A stretch of 7,216 nucleotides of DNA from contig JAUXDF010000160.1 in assembly GCA_030618505.1 (NCBI GenBank), forward strand, positions 1 to 7,216, in the 5' to 3' direction. The DNA is from Spongiibacteraceae bacterium. Its GTDB lineage: Bacteria; Pseudomonadota; Gammaproteobacteria; Pseudomonadales; PIVM01. Shown in pieces: positions 1 to 4,230 of the stretch. Every line of letters starts with the position of its first letter. Position 1 is the stretch's first letter. Under the pieces are notes generated by a model. That model ran no database searches and was not told where the DNA came from. It saw only the letters and a list, made by a program, of their open reading frames with translations. The position numbers and the translations under genes are program-made.

Positions 1-2
1 TC

Positions 3-106
3 GAAAATTAAATCCGGTCATAGCCAACGCAAATCTTGCTCCTAGGCCTTTTCAAGGCCTTTAAGTCGCAAGATTTGCATTGGCCATGACCTCTTTGTTT
101 AATTTC
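3..106. repeat. Long nested inverted repeat
   Basis: Arms at 16-39 and 68-91 are inverted copies over 24 bases with two mismatches (GGTCATAGCC... against ...GGCCATGACC). The ends extend weakly through AT-rich GAAAATTAAA (3-12) and TTTAATTTC (98-106). Inside lies a second perfect palindrome, AGGCCTT (44-50) and AAGGCCT (54-60). The 12-mer GTTTAATTTCTG (97-108) also recurs inverted at 165-176. The RNA would form a strong cruciform-like hairpin. It could be a MITE-like or palindromic intergenic repeat, or a terminator for a gene before the window, since the plus strand is T-rich after 91. No transposase is visible. Confidence 0.6.
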
Positions 107-186
107 TGGATGGGCACTAAGTAAGCCGCGTAAATAAAGGCTATATTGCGCACCCCACTGGTACAGAAATTAAACAGGAACTAATC

Positions 187-214
187 TTGAACCTGGCACT
201 CTACAATATATATT
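187..214 (+). promoter_or_regulatory. Possible sigma-70 promoter for the small peptide gene
   Basis: TTGAAC (187-192) and TATATT (209-214) are separated by 16 bases. They lie about 28 bases ahead of the start codon at 242, so transcription would begin near 221. The motif match is moderate and the area is AT-rich, so chance is possible. Confidence 0.35.
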
Positions 215-241
215 CCAGATGCCAACCGGAGGGAGGGCAAG

Positions 242-319
242 ATGAAGAGGGTTCTGGTGTTTATCGTTTTATCAGCTGTGTCTGTCAGTGTGTTGGGGGT
301 TTGCCTGTGGTGCCTATAA
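242..319 (+). CDS. Small hydrophobic peptide of 25 residues, unknown function
   Basis: An ATG at 242 follows a strong ribosome binding site, GGAGG at 232-236, five bases upstream. It opens a 25-codon frame ending in TAA at 317-319. The peptide starts Met-Lys-Arg and is then almost wholly hydrophobic (VLVFIVLSAVSVSVLG), like a signal peptide or a single membrane segment, and ends in a Cys-containing tail (CLWCL). Two readings are possible. It may be a genuine small membrane peptide. It may instead be the signal peptide of a gene broken at the G5 run at 295-299: removing one G joins it to the frame reading GFACGAYKPYGLINR. The longer frame would run through the hairpin at 405-420 and become tyrosine/phenylalanine-rich low-complexity sequence, so it is not convincing beyond about position 400. 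No family is recognised. Confidence 0.4.
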   Translation: MKRVLVFIVLSAVSVSVLGVCLWCL

Positions 320-695
320 GCCTTACGGGCTCATTAACCGTCGAATAAAGTCATCGATTATTTGTAACAGCGGTAAAAAAGGGATTGAGGAGGAAGAAGT
401 CAACGGGGAGAGAACTCCCCATCCAGGTCTTATTGTTTTCTGTTTTTATTATTATGAATATTATTTTTATTATTATACGTTATGTAATGCACTCCGCGTG
501 CCAACTTATCTTTTCTCAATAACAACAGTGCGTTATTAAAACTTAGGTCACGATACTGCTAAAGCATTATTACAATTTGTTACCAATAAACCCTGTTTTT
601 GTTACCCGAAACTCTATTAGTAACAGCTCTGGAAGCACAAATATCTAAAAAAGCAAGCGTACGACTCCAGATAAGCAAAACCTGCCGCCAAACAC
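320..695. other. Intergenic stretch, AT-rich, no convincing gene
   Basis: Between the small peptide and the CPXCG gene only the hairpin at 405-420 stands out. Positions 436-478 are a low-complexity run of TTATTATT-like sequence. An open frame through this segment (288-539, plus) encodes runs of Phe and Tyr from these repeats and does not look like a protein. The remainder, 540-695, shows nothing I can support. Confidence 0.6.
405..440 (+). terminator. Terminator-like hairpin
   Basis: GGGGAG (405-410), loop AGAA, CTCCCC (415-420) form a perfect 6-bp GC-rich stem. The T-rich tract TTATTGTTTTCTGTTTTT begins about ten bases later (430 onward). The gap before the T-tract is longer than in a textbook intrinsic terminator. 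It would end the transcript carrying the 25-residue peptide. Confidence 0.4.
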
Positions 696-887
696 CTAAT
701 CATTTTCACTGGAGAGCAAAACATACAACTCTCCCTCTGCATCCACGGTGATATCAAAAGTAATCGGTCGGCAGCACACCTGACAATCTTCAATATAGTT
801 TTGCTGCGCTACGGAACAGTCAATCAGAATATCGATGACCTCCCCACAGTAGGGACAATTTACTTTTCTCTCTGCTAATTCCATCAT
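696..887 (-). CDS. CPXCG motif-containing cysteine-rich small protein
   Basis: This is a small, probably zinc-binding protein of 62-63 residues and unknown precise role. Counting from the second Met (884), CPYCG lies at residues 10-14 and CQVCC at 34-38, with a further Cys at 23. This spacing, together with 'YIEDCQVCCRPI', is the signature of the CPXCG cysteine-rich family found in gammaproteobacteria. The two Cys pairs probably form one zinc knuckle. Two ATG codons stand in tandem (887 and 884) and neither has a clear Shine-Dalgarno. An upstream in-frame TTG at 923 gives an N-terminus (LFIAQDVRLL) foreign to the family, so I prefer the ATG. It lies 95 bases downstream of the glutaredoxin-like gene on the same strand, so the two may be co-transcribed. 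Family identification is firm; function is not known. Confidence 0.85.
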   Translation of the reverse strand: MMELAERKVNCPYCGEVIDILIDCSVAQQNYIEDCQVCCRPITFDITVDAEGELYVLLSSEND

Positions 888-982
888 AATGAGTAAACGC
901 ACATCTTGAGCAATGAACAGCAATTAGCAAGCCGCGACTGAGCGAGACAGTAATAGCCTGGTACTGCAAAAAGGACTAAACC

Positions 983-1318
983 TTAAACATCCTCAAGCAA
1001 AGACATCACCTTCTTTGGCTTATATCCACGTATAACCTCACCCTTTATCAACACCAGGGGAATGATCTTTCCCCTAAGCTTGTCGTACTGCTCCCGCCCC
1101 TCCCTGGATGTCTCGATATCGTATTCCAGAAAGGCAATATTATTATCATTGAACAACTTCCGCATTTTCTTACAATAGCCACACCAGGAAGCCGAGTACA
1201 TCACCACTTTATCGTTATGTTGTGCGGGAACCTCAGGAGGCGGCCCCATTTTGAGTGCAATATCTTGCCAATAGATTATGGCGATGAATATAAAAATAAT
1301 TGGGAGCCAGCTTTTCAT
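983..1318 (-). CDS. Membrane-anchored glutaredoxin-like thiol-disulfide protein
   Basis: The 111-residue protein has an N-terminal hydrophobic segment (about residues 4-17, WLPIIFIFIAIIYW), a Pro-rich linker (GPPPEVP, 25-31) and a compact thioredoxin-fold domain. The redox motif is CGYC at 46-49, preceded by 'VVMYSASW'. The cis-proline is in 'KIIPLVLI' at about residue 87, followed by a glutaredoxin-like 'GEVIRGY' strand and a final helix. This fits a glutaredoxin/NrdH-like oxidoreductase tethered to the inner membrane. The redox domain's side is not certain; two Lys/Arg residues are absent before the membrane segment, and an uncleaved anchor with a periplasmic domain is plausible. The ATG at 1318 is chosen because the purine-rich AGGCAGGTG lies about ten bases upstream, while the longer frame starts at a TTG. 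The nearest same-strand neighbour downstream is the CPXCG gene, another thiol-rich small protein. Confidence 0.8.
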   Translation of the reverse strand: MKSWLPIIFIFIAIIYWQDIALKMGPPPEVPAQHNDKVVMYSASWCGYCKKMRKLFNDNNIAFLEYDIETSREGREQYDKLRGKIIPLVLIKGEVIRGYKPKKVMSLLEDV

Positions 1319-1323
1319 GGTCG

Positions 1324-1352
1324 GTAACACCTGCCTTGATTGATGCAATCAA
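1324..1352 (-). promoter_or_regulatory. Palindrome abutting the ribosome binding site of the glutaredoxin-like gene
   Basis: TTGATTG (1336-1342), a 3-base loop and CAATCAA (1346-1352) form a perfect inverted repeat. Read on the minus strand it ends directly at the AGGCAGGTG Shine-Dalgarno. It could be an operator or a 5' UTR hairpin affecting translation. No promoter boxes were found with confidence upstream. Confidence 0.35.
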
Positions 1353-1552
1353 CCTTAACACCTTCCTGACTAGCGCTATACACCAAGATCCAAATGGATA
1401 TTTGCTTACTGAACGGGGAAATGAGCGCAAACAGCAATATTGCACCAGCAGCTAAATCTGCATAAAAATGATGGCAGGCGAATTTTTAAGCTTACAGAGC
1501 AACTAGCACTGGGGGGGGAAGTTTTTTAGACGACTCTCGCTAGAGCCATTAA

Positions 1553-1667
1553 GGTGGCGACCCAAACCAGCCACACCCCGGCACACGAGTCGATGGTTAC
1601 CGTTGCTCCCTTCCAGGCCTGGCGGAGTTCACCATCTATCATTGCGAGGGGACCGATAAGGGCCACC
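1553..1667 (-). ncRNA. Signal recognition particle RNA, small bacterial (4.5S) type
   Basis: This is the RNA scaffold of the signal recognition particle; it binds Ffh (SRP54) and helps deliver membrane proteins to FtsY. On the minus strand the conserved tip of domain IV is plain: 'CCAGGCCTGGAAGGGAGCAA', with the GGAA tetraloop at 1611-1614, followed further on by 'CGTGTGCCGGGGTGTGGCTGG', which parallels the 3' half of E. coli 4.5S RNA. The ends are set by pairing: the 5' sequence GGTGGCC (1667-1661) pairs with the 3' sequence GCCACC (1558-1553). This gives about 115 nt, the usual length in gammaproteobacteria. No clear U-tract terminator follows, so the mature 3' end may be processed. Confidence is high for identity and moderate for exact ends. 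Confidence 0.93.
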
Positions 1668-1679
1668 ATAAAGGCATTA

Positions 1680-1707
1680 ATCATATCCAACATACGAACA
1701 GGATCAA
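1680..1707 (-). promoter_or_regulatory. Promoter of the SRP RNA gene
   Basis: On the minus strand, TTGATC (1707-1702) and TATGAT (1685-1680) are separated by 16 bases. The predicted start, about seven bases past the -10 box, lies near 1673, within a few bases of the 5' end inferred from the paired RNA ends. The agreement between promoter and RNA end supports both. Confidence 0.65.
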
Positions 1708-1931
1708 GCGGGCAGGATTATCCATAAAAACGGCAATGGGTTCAAGCGCTTTACTGGTTTAAACGGACAAATCTGTTTTATGGATGACATGGCGCGATTT
1801 GGCTTACACGAACCAGGCTACTCCTATCCAAAAACCTCAGCATTTTCCCCAAGTAAAGAATGTCATGTAAAGGCGCACAATATAGTTATCGCCACACCTA
1901 CAAAGACAGGTATCTGGTGCTTTCAAAGAAT

Positions 1932-1960
1932 CATGGATTCCTGCCTTCGCAGGAAAGACG
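1932..1960. repeat. Common dispersed palindromic repeat (translates as 'PAKAGIH')
   Basis: The core is TTCCTGC (1938-1944), loop CTTC, GCAGGAA (1949-1955), flanked by CATGGA and AGACG. Apart from about one base it matches the familiar dispersed intergenic repeat of many proteobacteria that reads CGTCATTCCTGCGAAGGCAG and continues into GGAATCCATG. The identification comes from memory of that repeat class; the palindrome itself is plainly visible. Confidence 0.7.
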
Positions 1961-1983
1961 GCAAGCGGGCTTTTCAGCTTGCC
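1960..1983. repeat. Hairpin next to the dispersed repeat
   Basis: GGCAAGC (1960-1966), a 10-base loop and GCTTGCC (1977-1983) form a perfect 7-bp stem, followed on the plus strand by TTTAAAC. The T-run is too short to call a terminator. It is probably part of the same composite repeat region. Confidence 0.45.
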
Positions 1984-2078
1984 TTTAAACGGGATCTTCG
2001 ATAGAGTACCGCACCTTCTCAGATAGCGGTCAGCAAGGGATCTCCCCTTATCCACAGACCCGTCCGGGAAGCATCAAT

Positions 2079-2166
2079 GGTGAGGTGTCCGAGTGGCTGA
2101 AGGAGCACGCCTGGAAAGTGTGTAACGGGCAACCGTTCGAGGGTTCGAATCCCTCCTTCACCGCCA
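2079..2166 (+). tRNA. tRNA-Ser (anticodon GGA)
   Basis: This is an 88-base serine tRNA with encoded CCA. The acceptor stem pairs GGTGAGG (2079-2085) with CTTCACC, including one G-U pair, then discriminator G and CCA (2164-2166). The anticodon loop is CTGGAAA, giving anticodon GGA at 2113-2115, which reads UCC and UCU codons. The long variable arm (about TAACGGGCAACCGTT) is typical of class II serine tRNAs, and the T-loop TTCGAAT lies in a GAGGG/CCCTC stem. Its last 22 bases belong to a 25-bp sequence repeated twice downstream (2689 and 4231), which marks this tRNA as an integration target. The antisense MNT remnant's stop codon lies immediately after the CCA. Confidence 0.97.
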
Positions 2167-2169
2167 TTA
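2145..2169 (+). repeat. tRNA-Ser 3'-end direct repeat, copy 1 (within the tRNA)
   Basis: These 25 bases start at TCGAATCCCT in the T-loop, run through the CCA end and add TTA. They are identical to 2689-2713 and 4231-4255. As with many tRNA 3' ends, this would serve as an attachment site whose sequence an integrating element restores. This copy belongs to the functional gene. Confidence 0.85.
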
Positions 2170-2424
2170 TCTTTTTTCTTCTTCGATAGCACGCTGATAA
2201 AAAACTTTGCCTACGCGCTGAATATGCTCGCGCAGTTCAGCATTTTCAATCTCATCAAATACCGACAAATCAATCTCGTAGGGCAACAGCAAATCATCTA
2301 GCTTGAGGCTAATGTGATTCAGTGTTGTCAGATCAATTTCACCCAACAAAGTTAAATCAATATCAGAACCCTCACGGTAAGATCCCAACGCACGGGAACC
2401 GTACAAGTGCGGATTTAATACCAA
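2167..2424 (-). pseudogene. Truncated MNT-type nucleotidyltransferase antitoxin (duplicate)
   Basis: From residue HLYGS onward this is a near copy of the intact MNT antitoxin at 4261-4572: about 72 of 77 aligned residues are identical. It keeps the catalytic GSRALG...DID motif and the third acidic position in YEIDLSVF. The first 26 residues of the intact protein (the N-terminal helix before the NTase strand) are missing. The frame opens upstream only to a stop at 2443-2445 and has no ATG, only a TTG at 2424. The break lies just before the repeated module at 2460. No HEPN partner gene follows. Its stop codon is antisense to the bases directly after the tRNA CCA, the same arrangement seen at 4255-4263. 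It is most likely a non-functional remnant of a second MNT/HEPN cassette, though a small orphan antitoxin cannot be excluded. Confidence 0.75.
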
Positions 2425-2534
2425 CGCGTGATCACCATTGATCTATTGCGCCACGGTGAACCCGGCATGCCTTGCATAATGAGATCGCCAGCTTCGCCGA
2501 TACCGGTGTGAGCACCGCCGACTAAGCTGCCTTT

Positions 2535-2606
2535 GTAGCCGTGGTTGAGGAGCGAAAGCAAGGCAAATCCAACCAACCCTTGATTTCGTTCCTCAATCAC
2601 GGCTAC
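2535..2606. repeat. REPIN A: two inverted GTAG-type REP sequences
   Basis: Each REP is 29 bases: a GTAG head, then an imperfect hairpin (CCGTGATT, loop GAGGAACG, AAATCAAGG). The forward unit is 2535-2563 and the inverted unit 2578-2606, ending CTAC. A GTAG head followed by a mismatched stem is the hallmark of REP sequences handled by REP-associated tyrosine transposases (RAYTs). The forward unit here carries substitutions (GTGGTT, AAAGCA) that weaken its own stem. The pair together folds into one long hairpin. Confidence 0.75.
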
Positions 2607-2615
2607 AAGCGTCAG

Positions 2616-2636
2616 GGAGATTTTTTGTAAATCTCC
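2616..2636. repeat. Small hairpin inside module A
   Basis: GGAGATTT (2616-2623), loop TTTGT, AAATCTCC (2629-2636) is a perfect 8-bp stem. In module B the right arm is partly deleted, so the hairpin is lost there. Confidence 0.6.
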
Positions 2637-2688
2637 AAAGAATCGATGCACTTAGATCGGGGGAACATCAACTGTGATATAAATGGAC

Positions 2689-2713
2689 TCGAATCCCTCC
2701 TTCACCGCCATTA
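2689..2713 (+). repeat. tRNA-Ser 3'-end direct repeat, copy 2
   Basis: Identical over 25 bases to the end of tRNA-Ser (2145-2169). The upstream bases (ATAAATGGAC) do not continue the tRNA, so this is an isolated tRNA tail and not a gene. It closes module A and opens the HicAB segment. Confidence 0.9.
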
Positions 2714-2964
2714 AAGCCATTGTTTTTATTATACTTATTAGTCGCTTTTCGCTTTTGGGACTACTACGGGACTAAAACGCCCCCATCAATCAATTGCTAC
2801 CCATCCCCCGCATATTCTCGACAAAGCATCCTAACCGTTTAGCAGGCCTCACCCTAGTTGCAATATTGAGCTTTCACAGACTGATTATGCCTCAACTCTT
2901 CTGCTGGAGGTGCAAGCCCATACTTTGCAACAACAAGCTCTCGCCTCAAATGGTTATATTATTA
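2714..2964. other. Intergenic stretch before hicA
   Basis: No gene is supported between module A and the hicA promoter. The heptamer GGGACTA occurs twice (2758 and 2769). A 47-codon open stretch without a start codon (2835-2978, plus) ends inside the hicA operator; it could be the tail of an older gene but matches nothing I recognise. Confidence 0.5.
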
Positions 2965-2993
2965 TTGACATAAAGTAACTCTAGAGTTATAGT
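2965..2993 (+). promoter_or_regulatory. Promoter of hicAB
   Basis: TTGACA (2965-2970) and TATAGT (2988-2993) are spaced by exactly 17 bases. This is a full-consensus -35 with a good -10, giving a start near 3000, about 25 bases before the hicA start codon. Confidence 0.8.
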
Positions 2994-2997
2994 TACT
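2974..2997 (+). promoter_or_regulatory. Probable HicB operator
   Basis: A perfect 14-bp palindrome, TAACTCTAGAGTTA (2976-2989), fills the spacer between -35 and -10. A second inverted pair, AGTAAC (2974-2979) and GTTACT (2992-2997), brackets the -10 box. HicB antitoxins commonly carry a ribbon-helix-helix or HTH domain and repress their own operon; the HicB encoded here has such a C-terminal domain. Binding here would block RNA polymerase directly. Confidence 0.65.
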
Positions 2998-3024
2998 GCA
3001 GGATTAACGAACAGAGGAACGGAG

Positions 3025-3204
3025 GTGAACAGCAAGAAATTAATGAGGATGATTGAAGATAATGGCTGGAATCTAGTGAGAATTACCGGAAGCCACCATC
3101 ATTTCAAACATCCAACAAAACCGGGGCTCGTTACCATCCCCCACCCTAAAAAGGACTTACCACAAGGGACGGTAAAAAGCATAAAGAAACAAGCCGGACT
3201 CTAG
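3025..3204 (+). CDS. hicA: HicA toxin, mRNA interferase
   Basis: HicA is a small ribosome-independent RNase that cleaves mRNA and is neutralised by HicB. The 59-residue product has the whole family layout: an N-terminal helix 'SKKLMRMIEDNGW', the dsRBD-like strand with the catalytic-histidine motif GSHHHF (residues 22-27, the catalytic His being 24 or 25), 'HPTKPGLVTIPHP', and the C-terminal 'GTVKSIKKQAGL'. The start is GTG at 3025, with AGAGG at 3013-3017 seven bases upstream; starting there gives the usual 'MNSKKL' N-terminus. The first in-frame ATG (3043) would remove part of helix 1. It is transcribed with hicB, 67 bases downstream. All key residues are present, so the toxin appears intact. 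Confidence 0.93.
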   Translation: MNSKKLMRMIEDNGWNLVRITGSHHHFKHPTKPGLVTIPHPKKDLPQGTVKSIKKQAGL

Positions 3205-3210
3205 TCCGGC
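3193..3210 (+). promoter_or_regulatory. Hairpin overlapping the hicA stop codon
   Basis: GCCGGACT (3193-3200), two bases, AGTCCGGC (3203-3210) form a perfect 8-bp, GC-rich stem containing the TAG of hicA (3202-3204). There is no T-tract directly after, so it is not a standard terminator. It could shield the 3' end of a hicA-containing fragment, slow ribosomes at the toxin stop, or partly attenuate transcription between toxin and antitoxin. Confidence 0.6.
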
Positions 3211-3220
3211 ACTACCAGTT

Positions 3221-3250
3221 TTGAACTTATGAGCTGTTGATCTACGATCA
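3221..3250 (+). promoter_or_regulatory. Possible internal promoter and operator for hicB
   Basis: TTGAAC (3221-3226) and TACGAT (3243-3248) are spaced by 16 bases and point at hicB, with a predicted start near 3255. The -10 box lies inside a 13-bp palindrome, TGATCTACGATCA (3238-3250). This would allow HicB to be made without HicA. The boxes are moderate matches to consensus. Confidence 0.45.
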
Positions 3251-3271
3251 CACCGAGAAGAGAGAAGAGCA

Positions 3272-3655
3272 ATGAAATATCCTGTAGCAATTCACCATGA
3301 AGATGGTAGCGCTTATGGCGTAACAGTACCTGATATACCCGGTTGCTTTTCAGCGGGAGATACATTTGATGAGGCTTTGCTTAATACTGAAGAGGCTATT
3401 TTAGGTCATATAGAAATATTGGCTGAAGATGAAAACACAGCACCATTGGCAACCAGTATCGAAGCTCACCGCCGCAATCCTGACTTTGAAGATGCAGTCT
3501 GGGGCTTCATTGACGTGGATGTGACGCCATTTTTGGGAAAAGGTGAAAAAATTAATGTGACACTTCCTAGCTTTATCATTCGTAAAATTGAGAAAGCAGG
3601 CGTTAAAAACCGCTCAAAGTTTTTAGCAGAAGCGGCTCTTAAAGCGCTAGGGTGA
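3272..3655 (+). CDS. hicB: HicB antitoxin
   Basis: HicB binds HicA and blocks its RNase site; with its DNA-binding tail it also represses the operon. The 127-residue protein begins with the partial RNase H-like HicB fold: 'MKYPVAIHHEDGSAYGVTVPDIPGCFSAGDTFDEAL' then 'NTEEAILGHIE' (residues 1-49). A linker with 'WGFIDVDVTPFLGKGEKINVTLP' leads to a C-terminal ribbon-helix-helix-like segment (about 92-126, 'VTLPSFIIRKIEKAG...RSKFLAEAALKAL'). The length is normal for HicB with a DNA-binding tail. ATG at 3272 follows a purine-rich GAGAAGAG stretch rather than a strong Shine-Dalgarno. A toxin-first order with the antitoxin second is usual for hicAB. The protein appears intact. Confidence 0.95.
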   Translation: MKYPVAIHHEDGSAYGVTVPDIPGCFSAGDTFDEALLNTEEAILGHIEILAEDENTAPLATSIEAHRRNPDFEDAVWGFIDVDVTPFLGKGEKINVTLPSFIIRKIEKAGVKNRSKFLAEAALKALG

Positions 3656-3729
3656 TTTAGCTGCATGCTGAATAGAGATACATACTCATAAATAAAACTG
3701 TGAAGCATCACTATGCATAGAGAGGTAAA

Positions 3730-4054
3730 ATGAAGGTAACTACTCACCCCTTTTTGACGAAAGTGCTTGGCAGCTTTTTCATCAAAATAATTCGATTTCC
3801 TCGACCGTCTTAAATCCCTCTCTCATATCCCCCTCATTGTCACTCAAGAAAGAATCGCTAAGGCGTTAATTTCCAATAACGTTGTCGCCGGTAAATTGAT
3901 AGAAAAGGGCTATACGTACTTGCTGATGAAATCTGGATCTTTGTTTCCCAGTACGACTGCAGATATTAATTTTGATGTGACTGGTCAGGGTATTGTTCGC
4001 CAGGTATTTAATGAAAGTAAACCATCATTGCGCGACCCGGCATGCCTTGCATAA
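3730..4054 (+). pseudogene. Broken gene of unknown family, cut by module B
   Basis: An ATG at 3730 with AGAGG four bases upstream opens 27 codons (MKVTTHPFLTKVLGSFFIK...) ending at 3811-3813. From 3791 the next frame is open to 4054 and reads like real protein: 'SHIPLIVTQERIAKALISNN', then 'VVAGKLIEKGYTYLLMKSG', then 'DINFDVTGQGIVRQVFNESK'. A single frameshift near 3785-3810 would join the two parts. The C-terminal end is artificial: after 4034 the frame runs into module B, whose bases supply the stop (4052-4054). I do not recognise the family. It appears to be the 5' part of a longer gene truncated by the module and then frameshifted. Downstream context gives no clue to function. Confidence 0.45.
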
Positions 4055-4084
4055 TGAGGTGGCCAGCTTCGCCGATCTGCCTTT

Positions 4085-4158
4085 GTAGCCGTGATTGAGG
4101 AACGAAATCAAGGAGAATTCCCAACCAACCCTTGATTTCGTTCCTCAATCACGGCTAC
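4085..4158. repeat. REPIN B: two inverted GTAG-type REP sequences
   Basis: The forward REP is at 4085-4113 and the inverted REP at 4130-4158; both are perfect members of the 29-base consensus and exact inverted copies of each other. The spacer is 16 bases (AGAATTCCCAACCAAC). The pair can fold into a hairpin with a 29-bp stem. This is the best-preserved of the three elements. Confidence 0.8.
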
Positions 4159-4230
4159 GAGTGCCAGGGAGAATTTTTGTAAATCTGATGCACTTAGATC
4201 GGGGGAACATCAACTGTGATATAAATGGAC

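Larger units (their letters stand above)
1708..2078. other. Intergenic stretch between SRP RNA and tRNA-Ser
   Basis: No gene is supported. Two overlapping frames on opposite strands (1780-2004 plus, 1837-2055 minus) arise because the palindromic repeat at 1932-1960 is open in both directions; the minus frame contains the 'FPAKAGIHD' peptide often mis-annotated from this repeat. An inverted repeat, ATCCATAAAA (1720-1729) and TTTTATGGAT (1776-1785), is also present. GC-rich CCCGTCCGGG just ahead of the tRNA may belong to the tRNA promoter region, but no clear -35/-10 pair was found. Confidence 0.6.
2460..2713. repeat. REPIN-bearing module, copy A
   Basis: This 254-bp block is shared with 4035-4255. 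It begins ACCCGGCATGCC, contains an inverted REP pair, then a shared tract (CACTTAGATCGGGGG...ATAAATGGA) and ends in the tRNA-Ser 3' repeat. Copy A carries about 25 bases around a small hairpin (CGGTG TGAG CACCG) and about 12 bases after the second REP that copy B lacks, so the two have diverged by deletion. It separates the truncated MNT copy from the HicAB segment. A minus-strand frame across it (2415-2651) is just the repeat in translation. Confidence 0.8.

Noticed and set aside
288..539. 83-codon plus-strand frame rich in Tyr and Phe
   Set aside because: It starts inside the small peptide gene, crosses the hairpin at 405-420 and then translates a low-complexity TTATTATT tract; no ribosome binding site or family resemblance.
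1528..1550. Terminator for the SRP RNA
   Set aside because: A 6-bp stem (GGCTCT/AGAGTC with one wobble) is present on the minus strand but is followed by A and C runs, not T.
1780..2055. Two overlapping frames on opposite strands, one with 'FPAKAGIHD'
   Set aside because: Both are translations of a common palindromic intergenic repeat and its flanks; this peptide is a well-known annotation artefact.
2415..2651. 78-codon minus-strand frame ('VIEERNQG...')
   Set aside because: It is module A and its REP hairpin in translation; module B, with indels, does not keep the frame.
2689..2713. Second and third tRNA-Ser genes or pseudo-tRNAs
   Set aside because: Only the last 22 tRNA bases are present at 2689 and 4231; no acceptor 5' strand, D-arm or anticodon arm precedes them.
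2835..2978. 47-codon open stretch before hicA, without a start codon
   Set aside because: No start, no recognised similarity, and it ends within the hicA operator; kept only as a note in the intergenic entry.
3466..3747. 93-codon minus-strand frame antisense to hicB
   Set aside because: It is a shadow of hicB in the opposite strand with no ribosome binding site or family features.
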